Positions 26,088 to 35,666 of a stretch of DNA of 64,000 bases are shown here, piece by piece. Under the pieces are notes generated by a model. That model was not told the DNA's origin. It made no database searches and saw only the letters and a program-made list of their open reading frames with translations. Numbering within the stretch: position 1 is the first letter of the stretch; every line of letters starts with the position of its first letter. The stretch comes from Agrobacterium larrymoorei (GTDB lineage: Bacteria > Pseudomonadota > Alphaproteobacteria > Rhizobiales > Rhizobiaceae): positions 186,001-250,000 of the forward strand of contig NZ_JAAMFB010000016.1 of the NCBI RefSeq assembly GCF_013322225.1, in the 5' to 3' direction. A program made the position numbers and the translations under genes.

Positions 26088-26570
26088 ATGATGTGGGAGA
26101 TTCTTTGGCGCGGAACGGCGATGGGCGTGGGCGGCACCATCTTCATGGACATATGGGCCATAGTCCTGCACCGGATATTTCAGCAGCCCGCCGCCAATTG
26201 GGGTCCGGTCGGCCGCTGGTTTTGGCACGTGCCAAAAGGCAAGATTTTTCACGACAGCATCGCACACGCCGAACCTCACGAAAACGAGTTGGCTTTCGGC
26301 TGGATTGCGCACTATGTGGTCGGCATTGTTTACGGTATTCTTCTGGCGTTAGTAGTGCCCACGGGCTGGTTCCAAGCGCCGACGTTCCTGCTGCCATTCA
26401 TAGTCGGCATTGTAACTGTGTGCGCGGGCTGGTTTCTTCTCCAGCCGGGATTGGGCATCGGATGGGCTGCCTCGAAGACGCCCAATCCGAACAAGGTGCG
26501 CGCGCTAAATCTCGTCGCACACACCATATTCGCATCGGGAATGTTCGTGACGGCGCTGCTCCTCGCCTAA
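26088..26570 (+). CDS. DUF2938 integral membrane protein
   Basis: 160 residues from ATG 26088 (GGGAGGGG six bases before it); an ATG ten codons earlier is possible. About four membrane segments are seen. The pattern MDIWAIVLHRIFQQPAANWGPVGRW, GKIFHDSIAHAEP and GWIAHYVVGIVYG is the DUF2938 family of unknown function, notable for conserved histidines and acidic residues near the membrane face. Its stop nearly abuts that of the convergent zinc peptidase gene (2 bases apart). Confidence 0.75.
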   Translation: MMWEILWRGTAMGVGGTIFMDIWAIVLHRIFQQPAANWGPVGRWFWHVPKGKIFHDSIAHAEPHENELAFGWIAHYVVGIVYGILLALVVPTGWFQAPTFLLPFIVGIVTVCAGWFLLQPGLGIGWAASKTPNPNKVRALNLVAHTIFASGMFVTALLLA

Positions 26571-26572
26571 TC

Positions 26573-27469
26573 TTAGATGTCGGCGGAGAACGTGTCGCAA
26601 TCTTCCACGCGGCCGCTGTCGAAACCTCGGCGGAACCACTCGACGCGTTGCGCGGAGGTACCGTGGTTGAAGCTGTCCGGCACCACGTAACCCTGCGTTT
26701 TCTTCTGCAAGGTGTCGTCACCGATCTGATGTGCTGCGTTTAGAGCTTCCTCCATATCGCCAGCTTCGAGAATCCCTTTCTGCTGAGTGGATTTACCCCA
26801 GATACCCGCATAGCAATCCGCCTGTAGCTCAACCTTCACCGACATGGCATTGGCGTCGGTCTCGCTCATCGACTGGCGCCGGCGGTTGAACTCCGGCAAG
26901 ACGCCCGTGAGATTCTGGACGTGATGGCCGACTTCATGCGCGATGACGTAAGCCTGCGCAAAGTCACCGGATGCACCGAAACGCTGTGATAATTCACGGA
27001 AAAAATCCGTATCCAGATAAACCTTACGATCCACCGGGCAGTAGAATGGACCACTCGCGGAAGATGCCGCGCCGCAGCCGGAGCGCGTTTGCCCCGCGAA
27101 GAGGACCAGTGTCGGCGTCTGATAGGTCTCGCCGGACGCCTGGAATATCTTTGTCCAGGTATCTTCCGTCTCTGCCAGCACCGTGCGGACAAAGGCAGTG
27201 GTATCATCTGCGGATTGACCTTGCGGGCGGGTGCCGGTCGTCTGCTGACCGCCTCCATCCATAGAGATATCGCCGCCCGAAAGAAGCGTCAGCGGGTTGA
27301 TGCCCAGGACCCAGCTGATCAGGAGAATAAGAAGAAGTCCGCCTATCCCGATACCGCCACCACGACCGCCGGTGGGAATGCGGAAGCCGCCACCGCCACC
27401 CATGCCGCCGGACGACATGCCGCGTCTGTCTTCTATATTGTCCGATTGACGGCGCCCTCTCCACTGCAT
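26573..27469 (-). CDS. ypfJ: Neutral zinc metallopeptidase, YpfJ family
   Basis: 298 residues from the ATG at 27469, which has GGGAG eight bases upstream and gives the family N-terminus MQWRGRRQSDNIEDRRG. A Gly-rich stretch precedes one membrane segment (about 43-60), then a globular domain with FYCPVDRKVYLDTDFF and the zinc-binding HEVGHH motif (VIAHEVGHHVQNL, near residue 180), and ELQADCYAGIW, which supplies the third ligand. YpfJ-type proteins are membrane-anchored putative zincin peptidases with unknown substrates. An EcfG-type promoter match 90-115 bases upstream suggests general-stress control. Confidence 0.88.
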   Translation of the reverse strand: MQWRGRRQSDNIEDRRGMSSGGMGGGGGFRIPTGGRGGGIGIGGLLLILLISWVLGINPLTLLSGGDISMDGGGQQTTGTRPQGQSADDTTAFVRTVLAETEDTWTKIFQASGETYQTPTLVLFAGQTRSGCGAASSASGPFYCPVDRKVYLDTDFFRELSQRFGASGDFAQAYVIAHEVGHHVQNLTGVLPEFNRRRQSMSETDANAMSVKVELQADCYAGIWGKSTQQKGILEAGDMEEALNAAHQIGDDTLQKKTQGYVVPDSFNHGTSAQRVEWFRRGFDSGRVEDCDTFSADI

Positions 27470-27558
27470 TTCAGTCTCCCCTACGGCATGTTGCGCAAAT
27501 CTGCGCAGCGATTGCGAAAACGACATGCGCCAAAACAAATACTTAAAAGTGGTCGTTA

Positions 27559-27583
27559 AACGCTAGATCGGCGGAAGCGTTCC
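27559..27583 (-). promoter_or_regulatory. Candidate EcfG-type stress promoter for ypfJ
   Basis: On the minus strand GGAAC (27583-27579), a 16-base spacer and CGTT (27562-27559) match the alphaproteobacterial general-stress promoter consensus exactly. Transcription would begin near 27552, about 83 bases before the ypfJ ATG. Confidence 0.55.
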
Positions 27584-27611
27584 CGCAAGAGTGCCCTGCA
27601 CCAGATGTCTG

Positions 27612-28280
27612 TCAGCTATCCGAATAGATGTAAGCACCGCCCTTTTCCAAAGCTCGTCTATAAGCAGGGCGCGCGCGGATTGTTTGGAGGAATTTACGGA
27701 TTGCGGGCTTATTATCCAGACCATCGGCGCGGCTCATCGCGGCCTCGACCGGAAAGCTCATTGCGAAATCCGCCCCCGTCAATTCACTACCCGCGAAGAA
27801 ACCGTGTCTGGCGAGATGGTCTTCCCAATAATTCAGATGGTCCGTTAACTGTGGGTCGATGAGCTTGGCGGCGACACCCTTCGAGATCAGCGAGGCGACG
27901 GGTCGCAGGAAAAACGGCATCTGCCCGGGAAGCCGAGAGAAAAGCAGCTTGAGCAAAAGCAACGGCATTGCCGAGCCTTCCGCGTAATGCAGCCAATATA
28001 CGTAATGGCGATAGTCATCGGTCCTATTTTCCGGCCTGAATTGCCCCTGCCCGTACGTGTCGATCAGATACTCGATGATGGCCCCGCTTTCGGCGTAGAT
28101 GCGCCCACCATCCTCGATGACGGGAGATTTGCCGAGGGGATGGATCGCTTTCAGGCTCCTGGGAGCGCGCATGTCCGGCCCCCGCTGGTAGGTCTTCACC
28201 TCATAATCGACGCCTAACTCCTCCAGCAGCCAGAGAATGCGGTGCGCACGCGAATTTTCGAGATAATGGACTGTGATCAT
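27612..28280 (-). CDS. Glutathione S-transferase family protein
   Basis: 222 residues from the ATG at 28280; the open frame extends 16 codons further but the domain begins here. The N-terminal thioredoxin-like domain (MITVHYLENSRAHRILWLLEELGVDYEVKTY in two parts, HPLGKSPVIEDGG with the cis-proline, YAESGAIIEYLID) binds glutathione, and an all-helical C-terminal domain follows (GADFAMSFPVEAAMSRADGL). A serine/arginine pair at the first helix suggests a bacterial beta- or fungal-Ure2-like class rather than a tyrosine class. The substrate is unknown. Confidence 0.88.
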   Translation of the reverse strand: MITVHYLENSRAHRILWLLEELGVDYEVKTYQRGPDMRAPRSLKAIHPLGKSPVIEDGGRIYAESGAIIEYLIDTYGQGQFRPENRTDDYRHYVYWLHYAEGSAMPLLLLKLLFSRLPGQMPFFLRPVASLISKGVAAKLIDPQLTDHLNYWEDHLARHGFFAGSELTGADFAMSFPVEAAMSRADGLDNKPAIRKFLQTIRARPAYRRALEKGGAYIYSDS

Positions 28281-28477
28281 GTGATCTTGCTTCTTACTGA
28301 CAGGAGGAGATTTCTTGTTCAAAAACACATACGTATCGCGGGCGAAAAGGGATCAGCGAAAAGCACGGTTTGATGACAATTCAACTTTCTGTCGGAAAGC
28401 GAAGATTCGGGGTTCCGTTCACCAAAACATTTGCCTATAAGCCGCTTCTAGCCTGAAAAGATTGGAATTGCGCGCCC

Positions 28478-28509
28478 CGGCCGGTGAAGTTTCACCATGG
28501 CCGTTTTTT
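28478..28509 (+). terminator. Terminator-like hairpin in the carB leader (candidate attenuator)
   Basis: cggccggtgaa (28478-28488) pairs with ttcacc (28491-28496) and ggccg (28499-28503), with a 2-base bulge, and is followed directly by TTTTTT (28504-28509). It sits 27 bases before the carB ATG on the coding strand, so it must be read through or overcome for carB expression. Confidence 0.6.
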
Positions 28510-28536
28510 GCGCAACATGAAAGTGGAACGAGAGCC

Positions 28537-31500
28537 ATGCCAAAGCGCCAAGATATCAAATCCATTCTCATCATCGGCGCTGGACCGATTGTTATCGGTC
28601 AGGCATGCGAATTCGACTATTCCGGCACACAGGCCTGTAAGGCGCTGAAGGAAGAAGGTTACCGGGTCATCCTGGTCAACTCCAACCCCGCCACCATCAT
28701 GACCGATCCCGGCCTTGCGGATGCGACCTACGTCGAACCGATCACGCCGGAAGTGGTTGCCAAGATCATTGCAAAAGAACGCCCGGATGCGCTGCTGCCG
28801 ACCATGGGCGGCCAGACGGCGCTCAACACCGCGCTTTCGCTCAAGCGCATGGGCGTGCTGGATCGCTACAATGTCGAGATGATCGGCGCAATGCCTGAAG
28901 CCATCGACATGGCGGAAGACCGCGCCCTCTTCCGCGAGGCCATGGCACGCATTGGCCTTGAAACGCCCCGCTCGATGCTGGCCAACGCAACCGAAATCAA
29001 GGACGCAGACCGCAAGAAGCACGAAGCAGCCCGAACCGAACTGAAGGCAAAGCTTTCCGGCGCGGATCTGGACAAGGCTCTGGATGAGCTGGAAAACCAG
29101 TGGAACCTCGGCGAGACGGACCGCAAGCAGCGCTACATGGCTCACGCCATGGCAATTGCTGCGCAGGCCATCGATCACGTCGGCCTGCCCGCCATCATCC
29201 GCCCGTCCTTCACGCTCGGCGGCACCGGTGGCGGCATTGCCTATAACCGTTCCGAATTCTTCGATATCGTTTCCGGCGGCCTCGATGCTTCGCCCACCAC
29301 CGAAGTTCTGGTGGAAGAGTCGGTTCTCGGCTGGAAGGAATATGAGATGGAAGTGGTCCGCGATAAGGCGGACAACTGCATCATCATCTGCTCCATCGAA
29401 AACATCGACCCGATGGGCGTCCACACCGGCGATTCGATCACCGTTGCACCTGCGCTGACGCTGACGGACAAAGAATACCAGATCATGCGCAACGCCTCGA
29501 TTGCGGTTCTGCGTGAAATCGGCGTGGAAACCGGCGGCTCGAACGTTCAGTTCGCCGTCAACCCGAAGGATGGCCGCCTAGTCGTCATCGAAATGAACCC
29601 GCGCGTGTCGCGTTCCTCTGCTCTCGCTTCGAAGGCAACCGGCTTCCCGATTGCCAAGATCGCCGCGAAGCTCGCTATCGGCTACACGCTGGACGAACTC
29701 GAAAACGATATCACCGGTGGCGCGACACCGGCGTCCTTCGAGCCATCCATCGACTATGTGGTCACGAAAATCCCGCGTTTTGCCTTTGAGAAATTCCCCG
29801 GCGCGTCGCCAATCCTGACCACCGCCATGAAGTCGGTCGGTGAAGTCATGGCGATTGGCCGTACTTTCGCAGAATCGCTGCAGAAGGCGCTACGCGGTAT
29901 GGAAACCGGCCTGACCGGTCTCGATGAAATCGAAATTCCCGGATACGAGGAAGGCGAAGGTTCCAAGAACGCCATCCGCGCCGCCATCGGCACGCCGACG
30001 CCGGATCGTCTGCGCATGGTTGCGCAGGCACTGCGCATGGGCATGTCCGAAGCCGAAGTCCACGAAAACTCCAAGATCGACCCTTGGTTCATCGCCCAGT
30101 TCAAGGCCATCGTCGATATGGAGGCTCGCGTCCGCGAGCATGGCCTGCCGACCGATGCCGAAAACCTTCGCATGCTGAAGGCCATGGGCTTCTCCGATGC
30201 CCGTCTGGCGAGCCTCACCAACAAGCGCCCGAAGGAAGTTGCCGAGCTGCGCAACAGCCTGAACGTGCGCCCGGTCTTCAAGCGCATCGACACCTGCGCT
30301 GCCGAATTCGCGTCGCCAACCGCCTACATGTACTCCACCTATGAGACGCCTTTCGTCGGCGCTCTGCGCTCCGAAGCGCAGGTTTCCGACCGCAAAAAGG
30401 TCGTCATTCTCGGTGGCGGCCCGAACCGTATCGGCCAGGGCATCGAGTTCGATTATTGCTGCTGCCACGCGGCCTTCGCGCTGAAGGATGCAGGCTTCGA
30501 AGCCATCATGATCAACTGCAACCCGGAAACCGTGTCCACCGACTACGACACCTCCGACCGCCTCTATTTCGAACCGCTGACCGCTGAAGACGTGATCGAA
30601 ATCATGCGTGCGGAGCAGGAAAAGGGCGAACTCGTCGGCGTTATCGTGCAGTTTGGCGGCCAGACCCCGCTGAAGCTTGCAGAAGCGCTGGAAAAGAACG
30701 GCATCCCGATCCTCGGCACCGCACCCGACATGATCGACCTTGCCGAAGACCGCGATCGCTTCCAGAAGCTTCTGATGAAGCTGGACCTGACGCAGCCGAA
30801 CAACGGTATCGCCTATTCTGTGGAGCAGGCCCGCCTCGTTGCGACCGAAATCGGCTTCCCGCTGGTCGTTCGTCCATCCTACGTTCTGGGTGGCCGCGCC
30901 ATGCAGATCATACATTCCGAAGGCCAGCTTCAGACCTACCTGCTCGACACCGTTCCGGGCCTCGTGCCGGAAGACATCAAGCAGCGTTACCCCAATGACA
31001 AGACGGGCCAGATCAACACGCTGCTCGGCAAGAACCCGCTGCTCTTCGACAGTTACCTGACCAACGCGGTCGAGGTGGACGTGGACGCGCTTTGCGATGG
31101 CGAGAACGTGTTCGTATCCGGCATCATGGAACACATCGAAGAGGCTGGTATCCACTCCGGCGACAGCGCCTGCTCGCTGCCATCACGTTCGCTTTCCAAG
31201 GACATGCTGGACGAGCTGGAGCGCCAGACGACGGCGCTTGCCAAGGCGCTGAAGGTCGGCGGCCTGATGAACGTGCAGTATGCCATCAAGGACGGCACGA
31301 TCTACGTTCTCGAGGTTAACCCGCGCGCATCGCGTACCGTGCCATTCGTCGCCAAGACCATCGGCGCGCCGATTGCCAAGATCGCCGCCCGCGTCATGGC
31401 CGGTGAGAAGCTCGATCCGGCGATTGCCGCTTACGGCGAAAAGCCGGATCCGCGCAACCTGAAGCACATCGCCGTCAAGGAAGCCGTCTTCCCGTTCGCC

Positions 31501-32022
31501 CGCTTCCCAGGCGTCGATATTCTGCTTGGGCCGGAAATGCGCTCCACCGGTGAAGTCATTGGTCTCGATACCGATTTCGCACTGGCATTCGCCAAGTCGC
31601 AGCTGGGTGCTGGCGTCGATCTGCCACGTTCGGGTGCCGTATTCGTCTCGGTGCGCGATCAGGACAAGGACGGCGTTCTCCCTGCCATTCGCAATCTGGT
31701 CGAGGCTGGCTTCAAGGTTCTGGCAACAGGGGGCACGCAGCGCTTCCTCGCAGAACAGGGCATAGCCGCCGAAAAGATCAACAAGGTACAGGAAGGCCGT
31801 CCGCATATCGAAGACGCCATCCGCAACCGTCAGGTCCAGCTGGTCATCAACACCACAGACAGCAACAAGGCGATCTCGGATTCGAAATCGCTGCGCCGCG
31901 CAACGCTGATGCAGAAGGTGCCCTACTACACGACGATGGCTGGCGCGGAAGCGGCGGCCCTTGCCATCAAGGCGCTGAAGGCAGGAAACCTCGAAGTGAA
32001 GCCGCTGCAAAGCTACTTCTGA
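28537..32022 (+). CDS. carB: Carbamoyl-phosphate synthase large chain
   Basis: 1161 residues from ATG 28537 ([21 protein letters not shown]); the frame is open to a TTG at 28462 but that would cover the leader hairpin. Two homologous ATP-grasp halves are present. The first ([36 protein letters not shown]) phosphorylates bicarbonate, and the second ([41 protein letters not shown]) phosphorylates carbamate. The C-terminal MGS-like allosteric domain ([30 protein letters not shown]) binds effectors such as UMP or ornithine. The terminator-like hairpin in its leader suggests transcriptional attenuation. Confidence 0.98.
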   Translation: MPKRQDIKSILIIGAGPIVIGQACEFDYSGTQACKALKEEGYRVILVNSNPATIMTDPGLADATYVEPITPEVVAKIIAKERPDALLPTMGGQTALNTALSLKRMGVLDRYNVEMIGAMPEAIDMAEDRALFREAMARIGLETPRSMLANATEIKDADRKKHEAARTELKAKLSGADLDKALDELENQWNLGETDRKQRYMAHAMAIAAQAIDHVGLPAIIRPSFTLGGTGGGIAYNRSEFFDIVSGGLDASPTTEVLVEESVLGWKEYEMEVVRDKADNCIIICSIENIDPMGVHTGDSITVAPALTLTDKEYQIMRNASIAVLREIGVETGGSNVQFAVNPKDGRLVVIEMNPRVSRSSALASKATGFPIAKIAAKLAIGYTLDELENDITGGATPASFEPSIDYVVTKIPRFAFEKFPGASPILTTAMKSVGEVMAIGRTFAESLQKALRGMETGLTGLDEIEIPGYEEGEGSKNAIRAAIGTPTPDRLRMVAQALRMGMSEAEVHENSKIDPWFIAQFKAIVDMEARVREHGLPTDAENLRMLKAMGFSDARLASLTNKRPKEVAELRNSLNVRPVFKRIDTCAAEFASPTAYMYSTYETPFVGALRSEAQVSDRKKVVILGGGPNRIGQGIEFDYCCCHAAFALKDAGFEAIMINCNPETVSTDYDTSDRLYFEPLTAEDVIEIMRAEQEKGELVGVIVQFGGQTPLKLAEALEKNGIPILGTAPDMIDLAEDRDRFQKLLMKLDLTQPNNGIAYSVEQARLVATEIGFPLVVRPSYVLGGRAMQIIHSEGQLQTYLLDTVPGLVPEDIKQRYPNDKTGQINTLLGKNPLLFDSYLTNAVEVDVDALCDGENVFVSGIMEHIEEAGIHSGDSACSLPSRSLSKDMLDELERQTTALAKALKVGGLMNVQYAIKDGTIYVLEVNPRASRTVPFVAKTIGAPIAKIAARVMAGEKLDPAIAAYGEKPDPRNLKHIAVKEAVFPFARFPGVDILLGPEMRSTGEVIGLDTDFALAFAKSQLGAGVDLPRSGAVFVSVRDQDKDGVLPAIRNLVEAGFKVLATGGTQRFLAEQGIAAEKINKVQEGRPHIEDAIRNRQVQLVINTTDSNKAISDSKSLRRATLMQKVPYYTTMAGAEAAALAIKALKAGNLEVKPLQSYF

Positions 32023-32040
32023 TTTTCGGTGATATTATCA

Positions 32041-32075
32041 ACCGGCCAGCAGCGATGCTGGCCGGTTTTCTTTTG
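32041..32075 (+). terminator. carB terminator
   Basis: A perfect 10-bp stem accggccagc / gctggccggt (32041-32050 with 32057-32066) with a 6-base loop, followed by TTTCTTTTG. Confidence 0.9.
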
Positions 32076-32105
32076 TCCGGAATTTGCGGGGCGCGGGAGA
32101 AAAGC

Positions 32106-32552
32106 ATGTCCGAGAAGATTGAAATTCTGAACGAACGCGTCTTAAGCGTTGACCGCGAAACGCTATTTCGCACCTTCTCCGAGCCAAGACTTCTGGAGCA
32201 ATGGTGGGGGCCTCACGGCTTTAGCAATACAATCGGCGCATTCGACTTTCGTGAGGGGGGCATATGGCAGATCACCATGACGGCCTCGAACGGAACCGAT
32301 TTTCACAATGTCTCCACTTTCCGCGAAATCGACCCGCCACGGCGCATCGTCTTCGAACATCATGAACCGATGCATGTGTATCGAATGGAAATCGATTTCT
32401 CCGAAGAAGGAGACGACACGCGACTGAACTGGCGAATGCTGTTCGAGGCAACGGAAGAAAATCTGCAACTCAAGAAATTCATCTCCGCCGCCAATGAGCA
32501 GAATTTCGATCGGCTGGAAGAGATTGTTTTAGCAATGGGTGATCTGTCGTGA
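32106..32552 (+). CDS. SRPBCC / AHSA1-like (START-fold) domain protein
   Basis: 148 residues from ATG 32106 (GGGAG nearby). The sequence (VLSVDRETLFRTFSEPRLLEQWWGPHGF, IGAFDFREGGIWQITM, RIVFEHH, LNWRMLFEATEE) is the activator-of-Hsp90-ATPase-like subgroup of the SRPBCC fold, which forms a deep hydrophobic ligand pocket. These small proteins are often paired with ArsR regulators or detoxification genes. Here the next gene is an MFS efflux pump 85 bases downstream on the same strand, so the two may be co-transcribed. The ligand is unknown. Confidence 0.85.
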   Translation: MSEKIEILNERVLSVDRETLFRTFSEPRLLEQWWGPHGFSNTIGAFDFREGGIWQITMTASNGTDFHNVSTFREIDPPRRIVFEHHEPMHVYRMEIDFSEEGDDTRLNWRMLFEATEENLQLKKFISAANEQNFDRLEEIVLAMGDLS

Positions 32553-32637
32553 GGGGATTGCTGGATCGTCGCCATTTTCCGGCTTGCTAATCCGGCAAAA
32601 TCGGTAAACCCTCCGCGCCTCTGGAAGAGGACGTATA

Positions 32638-34179
32638 ATGCTAGAGATGCCGGGAGCCGACGAACGCGCGAGCCAGCGAGACTGGATCGGCCTCTGCGTG
32701 CTATCCATCGCCTGCCTGATCTATTCCATGGACCTGTCGGTACTGTTTCTGGCCATGCCAGCGATCGTTGCCGACCTCGACCCAAGTGCGGCAGAACTCT
32801 TATGGATCAACGATATCTACGGGTTCATGGTCGCGGGCTTTCTGGTGACGATGGGAACGCTTGGAGACCGGGTTGGTCGCCGCAAACTGCTTCTTTTCGG
32901 AGCGTTTGCGTTCGGGGCTGCATCCGCGCTCGCCGCCTTTTCTCAGACATCCCAGCAGCTTATCATCTCTCGATCACTCCTCGGCATCGCTAGTGCCACG
33001 GTCGCGCCATCAACACTTTCGCTCGTCGTCAACATTTTCAAGAACGAGGCGGAGCGAAACCGTGCCATTGGCATATGGGGTTCAGCCTTTGCTCTCGGCG
33101 GCCTCATCGGTCCTTTGATCGGCGGACTATTATTGCAATATTTCCATTGGGGATCGGTTTTTCTCATCAACATCCCGGTGATGCTGGTGCTGCTGGCTAT
33201 CGGGCCGTTCATCCTGCCGGAATACAAAAACGAAGATGGCGGGAGGATCGATCTGCCCAGCGTCTTCCTGTCGCTCGCGACGGTGTTGCCCGTCATCTAT
33301 GGCTTCAAGCATATGGCAGCGGATGGCTTCGATCTGCGCCAGCTCCTGCCGATTGCGGCGGGCGTCGCCGTCGGCGTCCTATTCATCGGCCGACAAAAGC
33401 GGATAACGCACCCGTTGATCGATCTGAAGCTGTTTAGAATCCCCGCCTTCACCGCCTCGTTGATCGTTAATCTGGCCGGTGTCTTTTTCGTGTTCGGCAC
33501 ATTCCTCTATCAGAACCTGTTTCTGCAATTGGTCATCGGTCTGTCGCCACTGCATGCGGCGCTCTGGTCCGTTCCGTCAGCCTCTGTTTTCGCCATCATG
33601 TCGTTCCAGGCCTATCGTTTCACCAACCATTTCGGCCCGGTAAAGACCGTGCTGTTAGGCCTTGTCGTCAACGCAATCGGCACGACGGCCATGGCAATCG
33701 CGTCCTATAATCAGAGCCTGATTGGAGTTCTATGCGCAAGCGTCATCGTTGGCCTGGGCTTCGTGCCAGTCATCCTGACAACAACAGGTCTGATCGTTGG
33801 CACCGCTCCACCTGAACGGGCCGGTTCGGCGTCGGCCATTTCAGAAACCAGCGCGGAATTCGGCGGGGCTCTTGGCGTCGCATTGCTCGGTAGCCTCGGA
33901 ACGGTCGTCTACAGAATGGTTATGAACGGCGTCGAGTTGGGTGGCCTGAATGAGCATCAGGCGGTAGCCGTAACCGCAACGCTGGCAGGCGCTGTGGAAA
34001 CAGCCAAAGCCATGGGTGTAAGCAATGCCGCGTGGCTGGAGCCTGCACGCCGAGGATTTTCCCTCGGGTTTGCCGCATGCTGCCTGCTCGCCTCAGTCAC
34101 ACTGCTACTCTTGGCTCTCATCGCTAAGAAGGTGTACGCCAAAGCGCATATCGATGAAAGTGCTATGAGTGGCCATTGA
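32638..34179 (+). CDS. MFS multidrug transporter, DHA2 (14-helix) family
   Basis: 513 residues with about 14 membrane segments. MFS DHA2 motifs are DLSVLFLAMPAIVADLDPSAAELLWINDIYG (in two parts), LGDRVGRRKLLLFG (motif A), SRSLLGIASATVAPSTLSLV (motif B region) and GSAFALGGLIGPLIGGLLL (motif C, antiporter signature). It resembles SmvA/QacA-type exporters of quaternary ammonium compounds and dyes, driven by protons. It may be in one transcript with the upstream SRPBCC gene. Substrate unknown. Confidence 0.9.
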   Translation: MLEMPGADERASQRDWIGLCVLSIACLIYSMDLSVLFLAMPAIVADLDPSAAELLWINDIYGFMVAGFLVTMGTLGDRVGRRKLLLFGAFAFGAASALAAFSQTSQQLIISRSLLGIASATVAPSTLSLVVNIFKNEAERNRAIGIWGSAFALGGLIGPLIGGLLLQYFHWGSVFLINIPVMLVLLAIGPFILPEYKNEDGGRIDLPSVFLSLATVLPVIYGFKHMAADGFDLRQLLPIAAGVAVGVLFIGRQKRITHPLIDLKLFRIPAFTASLIVNLAGVFFVFGTFLYQNLFLQLVIGLSPLHAALWSVPSASVFAIMSFQAYRFTNHFGPVKTVLLGLVVNAIGTTAMAIASYNQSLIGVLCASVIVGLGFVPVILTTTGLIVGTAPPERAGSASAISETSAEFGGALGVALLGSLGTVVYRMVMNGVELGGLNEHQAVAVTATLAGAVETAKAMGVSNAAWLEPARRGFSLGFAACCLLASVTLLLLALIAKKVYAKAHIDESAMSGH

Positions 34180-34190
34180 CGTTGCGGCTT

Positions 34191-35666
34191 TCACCTTATG
34201 GCGCTCGTGCCGTAATCCATATCTTTTAGCCTCTGCACTGCTGCCATGTCTGCGCGAAACTTCTGCAGTTCCTCCTGCTTCCTGCCTTCATCGGGAATTC
34301 GCAGTAGATAAGATGGATGGACCGTCACAAAAAGCATTCGTCCTGCGGACATAGGCATGGGCTTTCCACGCAGGTCGGAAATCTTCTCTTTCATGCCTGT
34401 CAGCGCGTATACCGCTGTGGCCCCCATGGCGACGATCAACCTTGGCTGAACCAGATCGATTTCGCGCGTCAACCACCAGCGACAGCGTTCCACTTCACCG
34501 GCGTCAGGCCTCTGATGGATGCGTTTTTTGCCTCGTGCTTCATATTTGAAGTGCTTTACTGCATTGGTGACATAGAGTGACTTTCGCTCGATCCCAGTCT
34601 CCGCCAGTACCTGATCGAATACCCTGCCCGCCGGGCCGACGAAAGGACGCCCGGCGAGATCCTCGTGATCGCCCGGCTGCTCTCCGACAACCATGATGTC
34701 GGCATCGCCACTGCCTTCACCAAACACCGTTTGCGTTGCCTTGCAGTGCAAGGGACACAGCTCGCAGCCTTCAGCGGCGCGTCTCAAACCAGCCAGCGAA
34801 TCAGCATCGGGTAATTCATCCACCGGCCTGGCGGCAGCGGCGGCCTGAATACGATGGTGAAAAAGTTGCGGCTCTGTCGCAGCTTTCGCAGCCATTCCAA
34901 GCACCCGCGCTTCTGCCCCTAAGATAAGGTCCGGAATAAGCTCCGCCTCCGGCAAATTCTTCCAGTATTTTTTCGGCATCTCCGCTGTCATGGCTTTGAT
35001 CTTCAAGCGGGCCGGGTTGAAGATATTGGCATAATATGTCCGCCACAGCTCATCCGTTTCGTCCGAAATATCCGGCTCTTCCGCAGCTTCGCGCGACGTT
35101 TCCAACCGCTCGCCATCCCACCGCGCAGAACCTTTCGGTGTGGCAATCAACCAATCCATATCCGTGAAGCGCCTTTGGAAAAATGAAGCCTTGCGTTCGA
35201 CGATGAAATGATCCGGCTCGAACCATGCGATAAAACAGCGCCGACCGCCTTCAAACGCAGACGGCACCTCTTTGAAGCGAACAAATGCCGTCATCTTATG
35301 GCTATCTCGACGCACGGATTTTTCCAGCTTACGCGCATTCAGAACATCGGGGTCGGATTTGAATTGCAAGAGAGAGCGGTCAGCTTGCAACCGCCATAAC
35401 AGCCGGTAAAGCAGTGCGAAACGCGCCGGGTCAGTGTGACAAATCACCGCCTCGGCAAGCGGCATGAAGGAAGCAGGAACGTTGACCTGTGGCGACCCGC
35501 TGTAAGAGGGTATAGCTGGCGCTTCTTGAAAGCCAAAAAAATCCCTGTTCTCGGATTTCAGACGCCATTCGACTTCACGGGGCGCAATATCAGCGGCAAG
35601 CAAGGCACGTGCGGCATTGCGCCACTCGGTAAAATCTCCCCTTCCCTCCAGATCGATCCGATACAT
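34191..35666 (-). CDS. udgX: UdgX-type uracil-DNA glycosylase fused to a DUF4130 domain
   Basis: 491 residues; the ATG shares its A with the TAA of the radical SAM gene (TAATG), so translation is coupled. The N-terminal half (about 1-250: ALLAADIAPREVEW, FALLYRLLWRLQ, MDWLIATPKGSARWDG) is the DUF4130 / radical-SAM-linked domain. The C-terminal half is a family-4-like uracil-DNA glycosylase: CELCPLHCKATQTVFGEG (four cysteines in the domain suggest an Fe-S cluster), GEQPGDHEDLAGRPFVGPAG, and the UdgX signature loop GKKRIHQRP (about residue 380), whose histidine forms a covalent bond to the uracil-site sugar in mycobacterial UdgX. The end motif VTVHPSYLLR is the second glycosylase motif. SOS control is likely from the operon promoter. 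Confidence 0.88.
   Translation of the reverse strand: MYRIDLEGRGDFTEWRNAARALLAADIAPREVEWRLKSENRDFFGFQEAPAIPSYSGSPQVNVPASFMPLAEAVICHTDPARFALLYRLLWRLQADRSLLQFKSDPDVLNARKLEKSVRRDSHKMTAFVRFKEVPSAFEGGRRCFIAWFEPDHFIVERKASFFQRRFTDMDWLIATPKGSARWDGERLETSREAAEEPDISDETDELWRTYYANIFNPARLKIKAMTAEMPKKYWKNLPEAELIPDLILGAEARVLGMAAKAATEPQLFHHRIQAAAAARPVDELPDADSLAGLRRAAEGCELCPLHCKATQTVFGEGSGDADIMVVGEQPGDHEDLAGRPFVGPAGRVFDQVLAETGIERKSLYVTNAVKHFKYEARGKKRIHQRPDAGEVERCRWWLTREIDLVQPRLIVAMGATAVYALTGMKEKISDLRGKPMPMSAGRMLFVTVHPSYLLRIPDEGRKQEELQKFRADMAAVQRLKDMDYGTSAIR

Noticed and set aside
29890..31155. Minus-strand 421-codon frame opposite carB
   Set aside because: Antisense to a highly conserved gene and without homology.
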